Origin: Rhodobacterales bacterium HKCCE2091
GTDB taxonomy: Bacteria; Pseudomonadota; Alphaproteobacteria; Rhodobacterales; Rhodobacteraceae
Assembly: GCA_015689685.1 (NCBI GenBank)
Contig: WVSL01000005.1
Coordinates: 1 to 64,000 of the forward strand
Reading direction: 5' to 3'
DNA: 64,000 bases
The notes under the pieces were generated by a model. It was not told the origin of the DNA. It saw only the letters and a program-made list of their open reading frames with translations, and searched no databases. Both the position numbers and the translations under genes were made by a program. Below are positions 18,340 to 28,523 of this stretch, piece by piece. How positions within the stretch are numbered: the first letter of the stretch is position 1; every line of letters starts with the position of its first letter.

Positions 18340-19532
18340 ACGCTGCGGCCGAGACCGAGGCGCATGACCCCCCGGCGAAGCGGCGCGATGTCGTGCAGAA
18401 GGGCGGTCGCCCGCGCCCTGGCCTGCCGCAGCGGTTCCGCCCCGGCCATCGAGGCGCGGTTGAGCGCGTCTATCCCCGCGACGCGGGCGGCGAGGTCCGG
18501 GCGGCGGCGGCGGGCGTAGCTGTCGAGCATTGTGGGGCTGCCGAGGTCGCCAGGTGCGGCAGCGGCGAGATCGCAGAGCGTGGCGATGTCGGCGAGGCTC
18601 ATGTTCAGGCCCTGCGCCCCAATCGGCGGCACCGCGTGCGCGGCCTCCGCGATCAGCGCGAGCCGCGGTCCGGTCAGCCGTTCGGCAAGCTGGCTGACGA
18701 TCGGCCAGACGCCGACGGGCGAGGCGAGCGTGAGCGGGCCGAGCAGGCCACCGGACCGTTCGGTCGCGGCTTCGGAAAACGCCTTGGCGGGCAAGGCGGC
18801 AAGGCGGTTGGCCTCGGGGCCGCGGGTCATCCAGACGACGGCGGAACACGGCGCGCCGTCGCGGTCGGACAAGGGGACGAGGGTGAATGGCCCGCCGTCG
18901 CGGTGGATCTCGGTCGAGACGTTGCCGTGCGGTTCGGGGTGGGTGACGGCGAAGCTGAGCGCGGACTGGCCGTAGCGCAGGGTATGGACCCCGATCCCGG
19001 CCTCGCGGCGCAGGGAAGAATTCCGGCCGTCGGCGGCGACCACCAGCCGTGCCCGCAGCCGCGCGCCGTCCGACAGCGTGACCAGCACTTCCCGGTCGCG
19101 GGCGAGCGTCGCGCCGGTCCCGGTTCCGAGCCGCAGCTCGACGCCCGGTGCCGCCGACAGGAGCGCCATCGCCTCCCGCCGGATCAGCCAGTTTGGAAGG
19201 TTCCAGCCGAACGGCGCGTCGGAGATGTCGGCGGCATCGAAATCATGGCGGGCGAGGCTGCCGTCGGGGCGAAGTTCCGCGATGGCCATGCGGGCGAGCG
19301 GCGTGGCGTGGGGTGCGAGCCGGTCCCAGAGCCCGACGCGGTCGAGCAGCGCCTGCGCCGGTTGCAGGAAGGCGGTGGTGCGAAGATCCGCGCCCGGCGC
19401 GGTCTCCTCGGTCACCGGCGGCGCCGGGTCGGTCAGCGTGACGGTGAACCCCTCGGCCGCGAAGGCCGCCGCGGCGATCAGGCCCGCGGGGCCGCCGCCC
19501 GAGACGAGGATATCGGTGCCGGTCATGTCCAT
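18336..19532 (-). CDS. UbiH/UbiF-type FAD-dependent monooxygenase
   Basis: 398 residues. The FAD-binding N-terminus is DILVSGGGPAGLIAAAAFAA. The second flavin motif is RLALIAEAAHAVPPIGAQGL, where the usual GD-A-A-H reads AEAAH, and the DG motif is LVVAADGRNSSLRREAGI. This is the ubiquinone-ring hydroxylase family, acting at the membrane in ubiquinone synthesis, though related aromatic hydroxylases are not excluded. The start is ATG at 19532 (or 19526). An open frame upstream to 19715 covers the neighbouring HAD gene and is rejected. Confidence 0.85.
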   Translation of the reverse strand: MDMTGTDILVSGGGPAGLIAAAAFAAEGFTVTLTDPAPPVTEETAPGADLRTTAFLQPAQALLDRVGLWDRLAPHATPLARMAIAELRPDGSLARHDFDAADISDAPFGWNLPNWLIRREAMALLSAAPGVELRLGTGTGATLARDREVLVTLSDGARLRARLVVAADGRNSSLRREAGIGVHTLRYGQSALSFAVTHPEPHGNVSTEIHRDGGPFTLVPLSDRDGAPCSAVVWMTRGPEANRLAALPAKAFSEAATERSGGLLGPLTLASPVGVWPIVSQLAERLTGPRLALIAEAAHAVPPIGAQGLNMSLADIATLCDLAAAAPGDLGSPTMLDSYARRRRPDLAARVAGIDALNRASMAGAEPLRQARARATALLHDIAPLRRGVMRLGLGRSV

Positions 19533-19584
19533 GGGGGGAAGATAGGGCGCGGTGCCGGGCCGGTCCAAGCGACACTCCGTCCCG

Positions 19585-20229
19585 TCACGCCAGCCGGCCG
19601 AGGAAGTCCGCGAGGTCGTCGGTATGATGGTGGACATGGGGCGCGGGTTCGGCCTCCGCCGCGACGTGGACCGTGCGCATCCCCATCTCGTGCGGGACGG
19701 CGAGGTTGCGGGCATCGTCCTCGAACATCGCGGCGCGGGCGGGGTCGAGCCCGTCGGTGCCGAACACGGCCTCGAACGCCGCGCGCTCGGGCTTGGGCCG
19801 GAACCGCGCCTCCGCGACGCCGTAGACCGCGTCGAACAGCCCCGACAGGCCCCGCCGCGCGATCACTTCGCGCGCGTAATCCGCGGTGCCGTTGGTGTAG
19901 ACGATCCGGCGGCCGGGCAGGGCGGCGATGGCGCCGGCAAGGCCCGGGTCCGGCTCCAGCACGGTGAAGTCGATGTCGTGGACCTCGGTCAGGTAGCCGT
20001 GCGGGTCGACGCCGTGGTTGTCCATCAGCCCGGCGAGCGTGGTGCCGTGTATCTGCCAGTAGCGACGGCGCAACTCGTCGGCCTCGTCCCGGCCGAGGCC
20101 GAGCTCGCGCATCACCCAGTCGGTCATCCGGGCGCTGACCTGCGGGAACAGCGGGGTCGCCGGCGGGTAGAGCGTGTTGTCGAGGTCGAAGACCCAGGTT
20201 TCGACGTGGGAAAAGGCGTCGTGCGGCAT
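19585..20229 (-). CDS. HAD-family pyrimidine 5'-nucleotidase
   Basis: 214 residues of the haloacid dehalogenase superfamily. Motif I is WVFDLDNTLYPPAT (nucleophile Asp), motif II RRIVYTNGT, the lysine is in ARFRPKPERAAF, and motif IV is AAMFEDDARNLAVPHEMGM. The FDLDNTLY pattern with the cap helix region matches the group annotated as pyrimidine 5'-nucleotidases. It is just upstream of the ubiH-like gene (52-base gap) on the same strand. Confidence 0.85.
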   Translation of the reverse strand: MPHDAFSHVETWVFDLDNTLYPPATPLFPQVSARMTDWVMRELGLGRDEADELRRRYWQIHGTTLAGLMDNHGVDPHGYLTEVHDIDFTVLEPDPGLAGAIAALPGRRIVYTNGTADYAREVIARRGLSGLFDAVYGVAEARFRPKPERAAFEAVFGTDGLDPARAAMFEDDARNLAVPHEMGMRTVHVAAEAEPAPHVHHHTDDLADFLGRLA

Positions 20230-20321
20230 GGTGCCGCCGTAGCGCGGGCGCGGCGGCGGGGCAAGCGGGTTGCCCTCGCGCGCACCGCGACCTAGCGTCT
20301 GCGGACCCGGGGGGATGGGAC

Positions 20322-20993
20322 ATGGCCACCAAGAAACCGCCGAACAAGGACGCCTACGACCTGATCCTGGAGGCGATCGACGTCGGGCTCTACCGCCCGG
20401 GCTCGCGGCTGGTGGAATCGGAGTTGGCGGAGCGGTTCGGGGTCAGCCGGACGCCGATCCGCGAGGCGTTGCAGCGGCTCGAGACGCAATCGCTCCTGGC
20501 CCGCGACGGCCGGTCGCTGATCGTCGCCTCGCTCGACCATGCCGCGACGGCGGAGCTTTATACCGTGCGGGCGGAGCTGGAGGGGCTGGCGGCACGCCTC
20601 GCGGCACAGCACGCGACGCCGGAGGAGGTCAAGGTGCTCGGCGACATGGTCACCGCGGACCACGCCCTGCTCGGCGATCCGCAGGCCCTGTCACGCGCCA
20701 ACCGGCGGTTCCACAAGCAGATCCATCTTGCCAGCCACAACCGCTACCTCGTGCAGCAGCTCGACCTCGTGCATCGCTCGATGGCGCTCCTCGCGACGAC
20801 CTCGCTCGCGGCGGAAGGGCGGGGCGAGGCCGCTTTGGCCGAACACCGGGCCATCGTGGATGCCATCGCCGCGCGGGACGGCGAGACGGCGGCGCGGGCG
20901 TTGAAGGACCATCTGAGCCGCGCCTTCGAGGTACGGCTGAAGGAGGAGGCCGCGGCTCAGATGGCGAAGGCGCCGGGAGAGAGGGCGCCGTAA
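20322..20993 (+). CDS. GntR-family (FadR subfamily) regulator
   Basis: 223 residues. The winged helix is YRPGSRLVESELAERFGVSR, then TPIREALQRLETQSLLARDG, the GntR signature. The C-terminal all-helical FCD domain has LYTVRAELEGLAARLAAQHA and the metal-binding histidines in NRRFHKQIHLASHNRYL and LAEHRAIVDAI. Ligand unknown. Its last 37 bases overlap the 3' end of the convergent glycosyltransferase gene. Confidence 0.9.
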   Translation: MATKKPPNKDAYDLILEAIDVGLYRPGSRLVESELAERFGVSRTPIREALQRLETQSLLARDGRSLIVASLDHAATAELYTVRAELEGLAARLAAQHATPEEVKVLGDMVTADHALLGDPQALSRANRRFHKQIHLASHNRYLVQQLDLVHRSMALLATTSLAAEGRGEAALAEHRAIVDAIAARDGETAARALKDHLSRAFEVRLKEEAAAQMAKAPGERAP

Positions 20994-22876
20994 CGGCCGT
21001 GGGTCGTCTTGGCCCAGTAGAACGGCCGGATCACGAGGTCGATGATGGCGGCGAAGGACGCGATCGTGGCGAGCGGGAAGTAGAGCAGGAGTAGCGGCAC
21101 GAAGCGGCGGTGACGCCGCAGGTGCGGCGCGGCGCAGGCGGTCCAGGGCAGTGCCAGCGTGACCACCAGCGCCATGGCGAAGGCGACCGCGATGGCGGTG
21201 GCGGCCCCGGCCGGAAGCGCTTCGGCCAGCGGGTGCGGGATGCCGAGCGGGATCAGCGCAAGCGACCACAGGAGCGGCGCGGTGAAGAAGCCCGCCACGG
21301 TGCCGAGGAACTGCGCCTGCAACCCGATGAACCGCCGCGGACCGAGATCGCGCCACAGCGCGAGCGGCTGGCGCATCGCCGTCGCCCAGGTGATCGCGTA
21401 GCCCTTGAGCCAGCGCGACCGCTGCCGGATCCAGGGCCAGAACGCCGATGTCGCCTCCTCGAAGGTGGTTGTCTCGATGATCTCGGTCCGGTAGCCGGCG
21501 CGGGCGAGGCGAAGGCCCAGTTCGGCGTCCTCGGTGACGTTGTGAGCGTCCCAGGCGCCGACGCGGATCAGCGCATCGCGGGAAATGAACACCGTGGTCC
21601 CGCCGAGCGGCACGGTCAGCCCGAGCTCCGCCACGCCGGGCAGCAGCAGGCGGAACCAGGTCGCGTATTCCAGCGTGAAGCACCGGCTGAGCCAGTTGTG
21701 ACCGGAGTTGTAGTAGTCGAGCTGCCCCTGCAGGCAGGCAAGCCCCGGCGGCGCGGAGGCGAACCGGGCGGCCACCCGGCGCAACTGGTCGGGCTCGGGC
21801 GCGTCCTCGGCGTCGTAGATGCCGACGATGGCCCCTCGGGCGAAGGGCAGGGCGTAGTTCAGGGCACGCGGCTTGGTGCGCGGGGTGCCGGCGGGCACGG
21901 CGATGGCGCGGGTCCAGAACGGCAGGTCGAGCGCGGCGAGCGCGGAGGCGGTGGTGTCGTCGTCCTCTTCCAGCACGAAGATCACGTCGAGCCGGTCGCG
22001 CGGGTAGTCGAGCCGGGACAGGCGGGCGAGAAGCTTGTCCGCTATGTCCTGTTCGCGGAACAGCGGGACGAGGATGGTGATGACCGGGTCGGCCTCGATC
22101 GGGACCGCGGCGGAGATGTCGGCGGCAGCCGGTCCGCTTGCGCTGTCGGGCGCTGCGGCCCACGCGGCGACCTTGAGCGCCATGTTCACGATGAACACGA
22201 GACCGGCGAAGCCGAACATTGCGACCTGTGCGGCGAGCGTGGCGGCGAGCGCGAGCAGGGTCAGCGCGAGCGAGGCGGTGAAGATCCAGTGGCCGAATTC
22301 CACCCCGCTCCAGACCCGGCAGCTCGTCGCCTGGGGCGCACGGCTTTCGGCGCTGCGGGCGAGCGCCGCGCCGTAGCGGTAGCCGATCTCGGCCGTGACC
22401 TGGTCGCGGGGTGCGAGGGCGATCACCACCCTTTCCCCCGGCAGGGCGCCCCGGATCTCGGCGGCGAGGTCGGGGCGGCAGGTGGCGACCACGAGGATGT
22501 CGCCGTTCCGCGCGTAGGGCACCGCGCCGAGCGCGACCGCGGTTTCCGGCCCTAGCAGCGGGGCCAGCCCCGGATCGCTCGGGTCCGTGGCGAGATCGAG
22601 AAGCCGCGTGCCGTCCGACAGTGCCAGCGCGGCAAGCGCGGTGCGTTCGGGCACCGACCCGTCGAGCACCAGCCGGCGCGCGTAGGCACCCGCCGTTTCG
22701 AGGGGGCGAGGCAGGCGGGACGGGTTGTCGTCGGGAAGCGCGCCCACGGACAGGAGCGCGTGCATCACGTTCGGCGCCCTGCTGTCATGCGGCGTCGCTA
22801 CCGGGTCCTGCACGGCCGCGAGCTGAAGCCCGCCCGCGCCGCGCCGACCCGCCGGAGAGAAGGTAATATCACTCAC
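20957..22876 (-). CDS. Membrane glycosyltransferase, GT2, with MshEN-like N-terminal domain
   Basis: 639 residues. The N-terminal ~170 residues (LLSVGALPDD to DQVTAEIGYRYGAALARSAE) resemble the MshEN/GspE N-terminal fold. Membrane segments lie at about 198-240 and 500-600. The GT2 core at about 262-490 has VITILVPLFREQDIADKLLA, VFVLEEDDDT-like VIFVLEEDDD, YDAEDAPEPDQL, TEDAELGLRLARAGY and the processive-type QRSRW (residues 485-489). It probably makes an exported polysaccharide. It is convergent with the GntR gene and overlaps it by 37 bases. Confidence 0.85.
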   Translation of the reverse strand: MSDITFSPAGRRGAGGLQLAAVQDPVATPHDSRAPNVMHALLSVGALPDDNPSRLPRPLETAGAYARRLVLDGSVPERTALAALALSDGTRLLDLATDPSDPGLAPLLGPETAVALGAVPYARNGDILVVATCRPDLAAEIRGALPGERVVIALAPRDQVTAEIGYRYGAALARSAESRAPQATSCRVWSGVEFGHWIFTASLALTLLALAATLAAQVAMFGFAGLVFIVNMALKVAAWAAAPDSASGPAAADISAAVPIEADPVITILVPLFREQDIADKLLARLSRLDYPRDRLDVIFVLEEDDDTTASALAALDLPFWTRAIAVPAGTPRTKPRALNYALPFARGAIVGIYDAEDAPEPDQLRRVAARFASAPPGLACLQGQLDYYNSGHNWLSRCFTLEYATWFRLLLPGVAELGLTVPLGGTTVFISRDALIRVGAWDAHNVTEDAELGLRLARAGYRTEIIETTTFEEATSAFWPWIRQRSRWLKGYAITWATAMRQPLALWRDLGPRRFIGLQAQFLGTVAGFFTAPLLWSLALIPLGIPHPLAEALPAGAATAIAVAFAMALVVTLALPWTACAAPHLRRHRRFVPLLLLYFPLATIASFAAIIDLVIRPFYWAKTTHGRYGALSPGAFAI

Positions 22877-22959
22877 GTTGGCCCCGACTCGTAGAACGGG
22901 ACCAAAAGACGGTTAATTCCTTAAGAGAGGATTAACCGCGCCCTCCGGGAGGGTGCCGC

Positions 22960-24126
<1,167 letters not shown>

Positions 24127-24274
24127 GGCGGCGGCTCCGGTCTGAGGCGCCCGGGTGGCGGCCGGGCAAATCCGCGGGAACCTATGCCTGGCCTGCCCGC
24201 GGGTCAAGGTTGTGGATGGGGATCGGAGTCAGTATAGGCCGGTGCCTGACGAACAGGATCGGAGACGCTGCGAG

Positions 24275-24733
24275 ATGAGCGTGCGGGAACGGATCAGCGC
24301 GGGGCTGAAGGACGCCATGCGGGAGCACGACAAGATTCGGGTTTCCACGCTTCGGCTCATCAACGCGGCGATCAAGGACCAGGACATCAACGCCCGCGGC
24401 GAGGGCCGCACGCAGGGCGTCGACGAGGCCGCGGTGATGGCGATCCTGGGCAAGATGGTGAAGCAGCGCCAGGAAAGCGCCCGCGCCTACGAGGAAGGCG
24501 GGCGGCTGGAGCTTGCCGAGCAGGAACGCGCGGAAATCGCGGTGATCGAGGATTTCCTGCCCCGTCAGCTCGACGAGGACGAGATCGAGGCCGCCATCGG
24601 CGCCGCGATCTCGGAGGCCGGGGCGACCACGATCAAGGACATGGGCAAGGTCATGGGCATCCTGAAGGCGAAATACGCCGGGCGGATGGACTTCGGTACC
24701 GTTGGTCCGCAGGTGAAGAACCGGCTGGCCTGA
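24275..24733 (+). CDS. GatB/YqeY-domain protein
   Basis: 152 residues of the YqeY family, which shares the tRNA-binding helical tail domain of GatB. SVRERISAGLKDAMREHDKI, LIKDQDINAR-like AAIKDQDINARGEG, RQESARAYEEGGRLELAEQE and DFLPRQLDEDEIE are typical, ending MGILKAKYAGRMDFGTVGPQ. The function is undefined, and a role in tRNA-dependent amidation has been suggested for the family. It is divergent from carA. Confidence 0.92.
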   Translation: MSVRERISAGLKDAMREHDKIRVSTLRLINAAIKDQDINARGEGRTQGVDEAAVMAILGKMVKQRQESARAYEEGGRLELAEQERAEIAVIEDFLPRQLDEDEIEAAIGAAISEAGATTIKDMGKVMGILKAKYAGRMDFGTVGPQVKNRLA

Positions 24734-24860
24734 GCCGGCCGGGGGCGGCGCGAAACCGCGCTTCCGCCGACCTCGGGCAAGGGATCGGACCTCGTGGGCG
24801 CGGCGCGCTCCGGCGCGTTCCGGCCCACATCCAAGATGACCGGGACGGCGATCGGGCGGT

Positions 24861-25364
24861 TCAGGCCGCCCGCAGGTTCTCGTCCAGCGTCGCCTTGAGC
24901 CGCAGGCGTTCGCCCGGGGTGAGAAACGCGCCGAGTTCGATCTCGCGCCCCGCGCCCGACAGCGTCAGGTAGTTCGGCACCGGGCCGCCGTTCTCGTGGA
25001 GCGAGACGCGGACCCAGTAGGGGTTCGCTTCCCAGTCGCGGGGCGGCTTGCGGGGGTCGTGACGCTCGATCCGCAGCCGGTCGTCCCAGAGCGTGACTTC
25101 CTCGTAGAGGTCCATGTCGCGCCAGGACCGCGTCAGCGCCCGCCAGATCGCCCAGAGCGCGGCGCAGACGAAGGGCAGTAGACCCCAGAAGATCGACGTC
25201 CCGAGCACCGAGAACAGCGGCATGAAGATCAGCGCAGCGGTCGTGCCGATGAACCAGACGAACCCTTCCGGCGTCAGCGACTTGTAGGGGGTGAGGATAA
25301 GGTGCAGGCGCGGCCCGTCGCGGTCCCCGGTCGCTGCGATTTCGCCCGCATCACGGATCGGCAT
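24861..25364 (-). CDS. DUF2244 membrane protein
   Basis: 167 residues. Two adjacent hydrophobic segments (about residues 36-76, GFVWFIGTTAALIFMPLFSV and GLLPFVCAALWAIWRAL) are followed by a soluble domain with EEVTLWDDRLRIERHDPRKP and NPYWVRVSLHENGGPVPNYL, matching DUF2244. The family often sits beside cytochrome oxidase genes. Here it is the third gene after ctaD and the CtaD-like mini-protein, with a near-perfect ribosome site formed by the end of that gene. Function unknown; oxidase assembly is inferred from context. Confidence 0.85.
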   Translation of the reverse strand: MPIRDAGEIAATGDRDGPRLHLILTPYKSLTPEGFVWFIGTTAALIFMPLFSVLGTSIFWGLLPFVCAALWAIWRALTRSWRDMDLYEEVTLWDDRLRIERHDPRKPPRDWEANPYWVRVSLHENGGPVPNYLTLSGAGREIELGAFLTPGERLRLKATLDENLRAA

Positions 25365-25365
25365 C

Positions 25366-25376
25366 GGATCACCTCC
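25366..25376 (-). promoter_or_regulatory. Extended Shine-Dalgarno site of DUF2244 gene
   Basis: GGAGGTGATCC on the minus strand, an 11-base match to the usual 16S rRNA tail complement, seven bases (from GGAGG) before the ATG at 25364. It contains the TGA stop of the upstream mini-CtaD gene, so termination and re-initiation happen at the same place. This predicts strong, coupled translation. Confidence 0.75.
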
Positions 25377-25842
25377 GTCCCGAAATGCGGCGGACGAGCG
25401 CGAGCACCACGGTCACCGCCAGCACCACCATACCCGCGGATGCCAGGACCCCGCCGATGGAGAACACGGTCGCCGCGGTCTCGAAGCTGTCGGCGTAGTC
25501 GGTGTACCGGCGGGGCATGTCCCCCCGGAACCACACGACTTGCTGTCCGGCGAAGGTGAGAACGCTGCCCGCGAGGAGCATCCAGAGCGCGGCGTGGCCC
25601 GCGATGGAAAGCCAGCGGTGACGGACCGGACGGACGAGCGCGTAGAACAGCGTCGCGGCGATGGCGAGGACGAAACCGGCGGTCAGTATGTAGTGGGTGT
25701 GCGCGACGACGTAGTAGGTGTCGTGAGTGGCGCGAACGGTGCTGTACCGGGATGTACCGATCCCGATGGCGGTTCCGAGGGCGACGAGGCCGCCCCCGGC
25801 AATGAGCAAGAGCCAATCATGCAGTCCGAAGCTTCGCTGCAT
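25369..25842 (-). CDS. Mini-CtaD: protein like the C-terminal helices of cytochrome oxidase subunit I
   Basis: 157 residues with four hydrophobic segments (about 10-30, 46-70, 80-103, 124-151). The middle matches subunit I helix X and following: [12 protein letters not shown] (residues 40-51) keeps the His/Asp pair of the Mg site and both haem-binding histidines (48 and 50). DMPRRYTDY (109-116) keeps the two arginines that hold haem propionates. The Cu(B) histidines and the helix II haem ligand are absent. It starts nine bases after ctaD and is coupled to the DUF2244 gene. It is not a frameshifted end of ctaD, because ctaD is complete beside it. A haem-handling or oxidase-assembly role is inferred. 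Confidence 0.75.
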   Translation of the reverse strand: MQRSFGLHDWLLLIAGGGLVALGTAIGIGTSRYSTVRATHDTYYVVAHTHYILTAGFVLAIAATLFYALVRPVRHRWLSIAGHAALWMLLAGSVLTFAGQQVVWFRGDMPRRYTDYADSFETAATVFSIGGVLASAGMVVLAVTVVLALVRRISGRR

Positions 25843-25851
25843 GGCCGCCCG

Positions 25852-27729
25852 TCAGTGGCTCGGATGCCTGTCCCACATCTCGCGCGTCGGAAGATCCTCG
25901 AAGGTGTGCTCCGGCGGCGGGTTCGGCAGGGTCCATTCCAGCGTGTCGGCATGTTCGCCCCAGTAGGCCGGCTGCGTCACGCGCTTGCCCGCGAACAGGG
26001 TGTAGAACACGATCCCGATGAAGAACACGAAGCTTATGAAGCTGAGGATCGCGCCCCAGGAACTGACCCAGTGCCAGAGGTGGAAGGCCTCGGGGTAGTC
26101 GATGTAGCGCCGCGGCATGCCCTGGCGGCCCAGGAAGTGCTGCGGGAAGAACGTCACGTTCACACCGATGAAGAACAGCCAGAAGTGCAGCTTGCCGGCC
26201 CATTCGGGATACTGGCGCCCGCTCATCTTGCCGATCCAGTAGTAGACCCCGGCGAAGATGCCGAAGACCGCACCGATGGACATGACGTAGTGGAAGTGCG
26301 CCACGACGTAGTAGGTGTCGTGGTAGGCCCGGTCCACGCCGGCCTGCGACAGGACGATGCCGGTCACGCCGCCGAAGGTGAACAGGAAGATGAAGCCGAT
26401 CGCGAACAGCATCGGCGTCTTGAACTCGATCGAGCCGCCCCACATCGTCGCGATCCACGAGAACACCTTCACGCCCGTGGGCACCGCGATGACCATCGTC
26501 GCGACCATGAAGTAGGCCTGCTGCGTCAGGGTCATGCCGGTGGTGTACATGTGGTGCGCCCAGACGACGAAGCCGAGGCCGCCGATCGCCACCAGCGCGT
26601 AGACCATCGGCAGGTAGCCGAAGATCGGCTTCTTCGAGAAGGTCGAGACCACGTGGCTGATGATGCCGAAGGCCGGCAGGATCACGATGTAGACCTCGGG
26701 GTGCCCGAAGAACCAGAAGATGTGCTGGAACAGGACCGGGTCGCCGCCGCCGGCGGCGTCGAAGAACGCGGTGCCGAAGTTGCGGTCGGTCAGGAGCATG
26801 GTGATCGCGCCCGCGAGAACCGGCAGCGACAGGAGCAGCAGCCACGCGGTCACGAACACCGACCACGCGAACAGCGGCACCTTGTGCAGGGTCATGCCCG
26901 GCGCGCGCATGTTGAGGAAGGTGGTGATGAAGTTGATCGAGCCGAGGATCGACGACGCACCCGAGACGTGGATGGCGAAGATCGCGAAGTCCACGGACAG
27001 GTCGCCCTGTGTGGATAGTGGCGCGTACAGTGTCCAGCCCGGACCGGCGCCGTTGCCCACGAAGACCGAGCAGAAGGCGAGCGCGGTGCCCGCGACGTAC
27101 ATCCAGTAGCTGAGGTTGTTCAGGCGCGGGAACGCCATGTCCGGCGCGCCGATCATCAACGGCATGAAGTAGTTGCCGAACCCGCCGAAGAGCGCGGGGA
27201 TGACCACGAAGAACATCATCAGGACGCCGTGACCCGTGATCATCACGTTCCACAGGTGCCCGTCAGGGTCGCCATCCAGCGTGTTCTTGAGCTCGGCGAG
27301 CGCCGAGAAGGCCTCGGGGCTGGGCGCGGCGGCCATCGCGGTGTCCAGCACGTCCACGGCCTCGGCCCTGGCGCGGCCCTCGATCACGATCTGGCCGGCG
27401 TCGTTTGCCGACAGCGCCGTCAGCGCCGACTGGAGCGACGACAGCTCCGATTCGGCGTATCCGCCGACCGCAGACAGTGCCTCGCCGGTATTGGCGAAGA
27501 GACCGTCGATGGTCTCGGTCGTGGCGGTGTAGGGGATGTACATGTACTGCGTGCCGGGCTCCATGAGCTCCAGCCGCATGTAGACCGTGAAAAGAACCGA
27601 GATCAGGCCCACCACACCGGCGGTGAACAGGTAGAGGATCCCGATGTCCTTGTGGTTGGTGGACATGAACCAGCGGGTGAAGAACCCGCGATCGTCGTGT
27701 CCGTGATCCGAGATGGCGGCGTCGGCCAT
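25852..27729 (-). CDS. ctaD: Cytochrome c oxidase subunit I (aa3-type)
   Basis: 625-residue core subunit that reduces oxygen and pumps protons in the inner membrane. It has HNGHLW-type [19 protein letters not shown] (haem a ligand His167), [13 protein letters not shown] (Cu(B) His and cross-linked Tyr), [10 protein letters not shown] (two Cu(B) His), and [16 protein letters not shown] with the remaining haem ligands. The D-channel region [20 protein letters not shown] is intact. It is longer than the usual ~550-560 residues because of an insert after helix I (about residues 62-155, Ala/Glu/Ser-rich). ATG at 27729 with GGGGAG upstream. First gene of a ctaD, mini-ctaD, DUF2244 unit. Confidence 0.97.
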   Translation of the reverse strand: MADAAISDHGHDDRGFFTRWFMSTNHKDIGILYLFTAGVVGLISVLFTVYMRLELMEPGTQYMYIPYTATTETIDGLFANTGEALSAVGGYAESELSSLQSALTALSANDAGQIVIEGRARAEAVDVLDTAMAAAPSPEAFSALAELKNTLDGDPDGHLWNVMITGHGVLMMFFVVIPALFGGFGNYFMPLMIGAPDMAFPRLNNLSYWMYVAGTALAFCSVFVGNGAGPGWTLYAPLSTQGDLSVDFAIFAIHVSGASSILGSINFITTFLNMRAPGMTLHKVPLFAWSVFVTAWLLLLSLPVLAGAITMLLTDRNFGTAFFDAAGGGDPVLFQHIFWFFGHPEVYIVILPAFGIISHVVSTFSKKPIFGYLPMVYALVAIGGLGFVVWAHHMYTTGMTLTQQAYFMVATMVIAVPTGVKVFSWIATMWGGSIEFKTPMLFAIGFIFLFTFGGVTGIVLSQAGVDRAYHDTYYVVAHFHYVMSIGAVFGIFAGVYYWIGKMSGRQYPEWAGKLHFWLFFIGVNVTFFPQHFLGRQGMPRRYIDYPEAFHLWHWVSSWGAILSFISFVFFIGIVFYTLFAGKRVTQPAYWGEHADTLEWTLPNPPPEHTFEDLPTREMWDRHPSH

Positions 27730-27863
27730 GTCTCACGTCTCCCCTAGGAAAGTCCCTTGGCGCGCGGGGAACCGCTGCGCCGTCATTGTCCCGGTTTTAG
27801 GGCGCGGGGCGGGGCTGCGCAACGGCAAGGGCGCGGGCCGGGGGGTGAAAAATTGCCACGGGG

Positions 27864-28481
27864 TCAGAGCCAGATCGCGACGATGAGCGCGAGCGCCCCG
27901 GCGATCGGCAGAACCGCCACCGCGGCCCACAGGCCGTCGCGCGACAGCATCGCCAGGCAGATCAGGCAGACCGCGAGCGCGAGCAGCGACGAGGAGAACG
28001 GCACCAGTTCGAGGAACGGCATCGTGATCCCGGCGATGGCGGCCACGAGTTCCAGGATCTTCGCCGCCGGGCGGCTGGTGAGGAAAGCCAGCCGCCGGCC
28101 GGAATGGCGGTCGAACCAGCGCGCGGAGGGGCGCAGGTAGCGGATCGCCCCGGCCAGCCGGTCGCCGCGGATGGTCCGGTCGAGGATCAAGCCGGGCAGC
28201 CACAGGTGATGCCGCCCGATCGCCATCTGGATCGCGACGAGGAAGATCATCGTGCCGAAGATCGTCGGCAGGAACGGGATGCCGGAAAGCGGCGACAGCA
28301 CGATCAGGGCGGGAACGAGGAGCGCGGGCACGAAACTACGCTGGCCGAACGCCTCCAGCAGCTCGCGCATGGTCACGTTCTCGGATTTCGCGCTGTCGAG
28401 CAGGCGGTCGAGCACCGGGCCGAGCGCGCCGGCCGGCGCGCACTGGTCCGAACCGCCGGTTTCGAGTGGAACGTCTGTCAT
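27864..28481 (-). CDS. Exopolysaccharide synthesis protein ExoD family
   Basis: 205-residue membrane protein. VTMRELLEAFGQRSFVPALL, LVPALIVLSPLSGIPFLPTI and FLVAIQMAIGRHHLWLP are the ExoD pattern, followed by RLAFLTSRPAAKILELVAAI and three further hydrophobic segments at the C-terminus. The family is named for a Rhizobium gene affecting exopolysaccharide and alkali tolerance. The biochemical role is unknown. Confidence 0.85.
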   Translation of the reverse strand: MTDVPLETGGSDQCAPAGALGPVLDRLLDSAKSENVTMRELLEAFGQRSFVPALLVPALIVLSPLSGIPFLPTIFGTMIFLVAIQMAIGRHHLWLPGLILDRTIRGDRLAGAIRYLRPSARWFDRHSGRRLAFLTSRPAAKILELVAAIAGITMPFLELVPFSSSLLALAVCLICLAMLSRDGLWAAVAVLPIAGALALIVAIWL

Positions 28482-28523
28482 GGAGCGGACCCGAAGCGGC
28501 CCCTTTCGATCATTACGCGACCG

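Noticed and set aside
25291-27018. Long plus-strand open frame (575 codons) opposite ctaD
   Set aside because: Low-complexity His/Arg/Asp composition; ctaD on the other strand is unmistakable.
25369-27729. Idea that mini-CtaD is the tail of a frameshifted ctaD
   Set aside because: ctaD has its own complete helix X-XII region and natural end; the small protein duplicates that region with different sequence.
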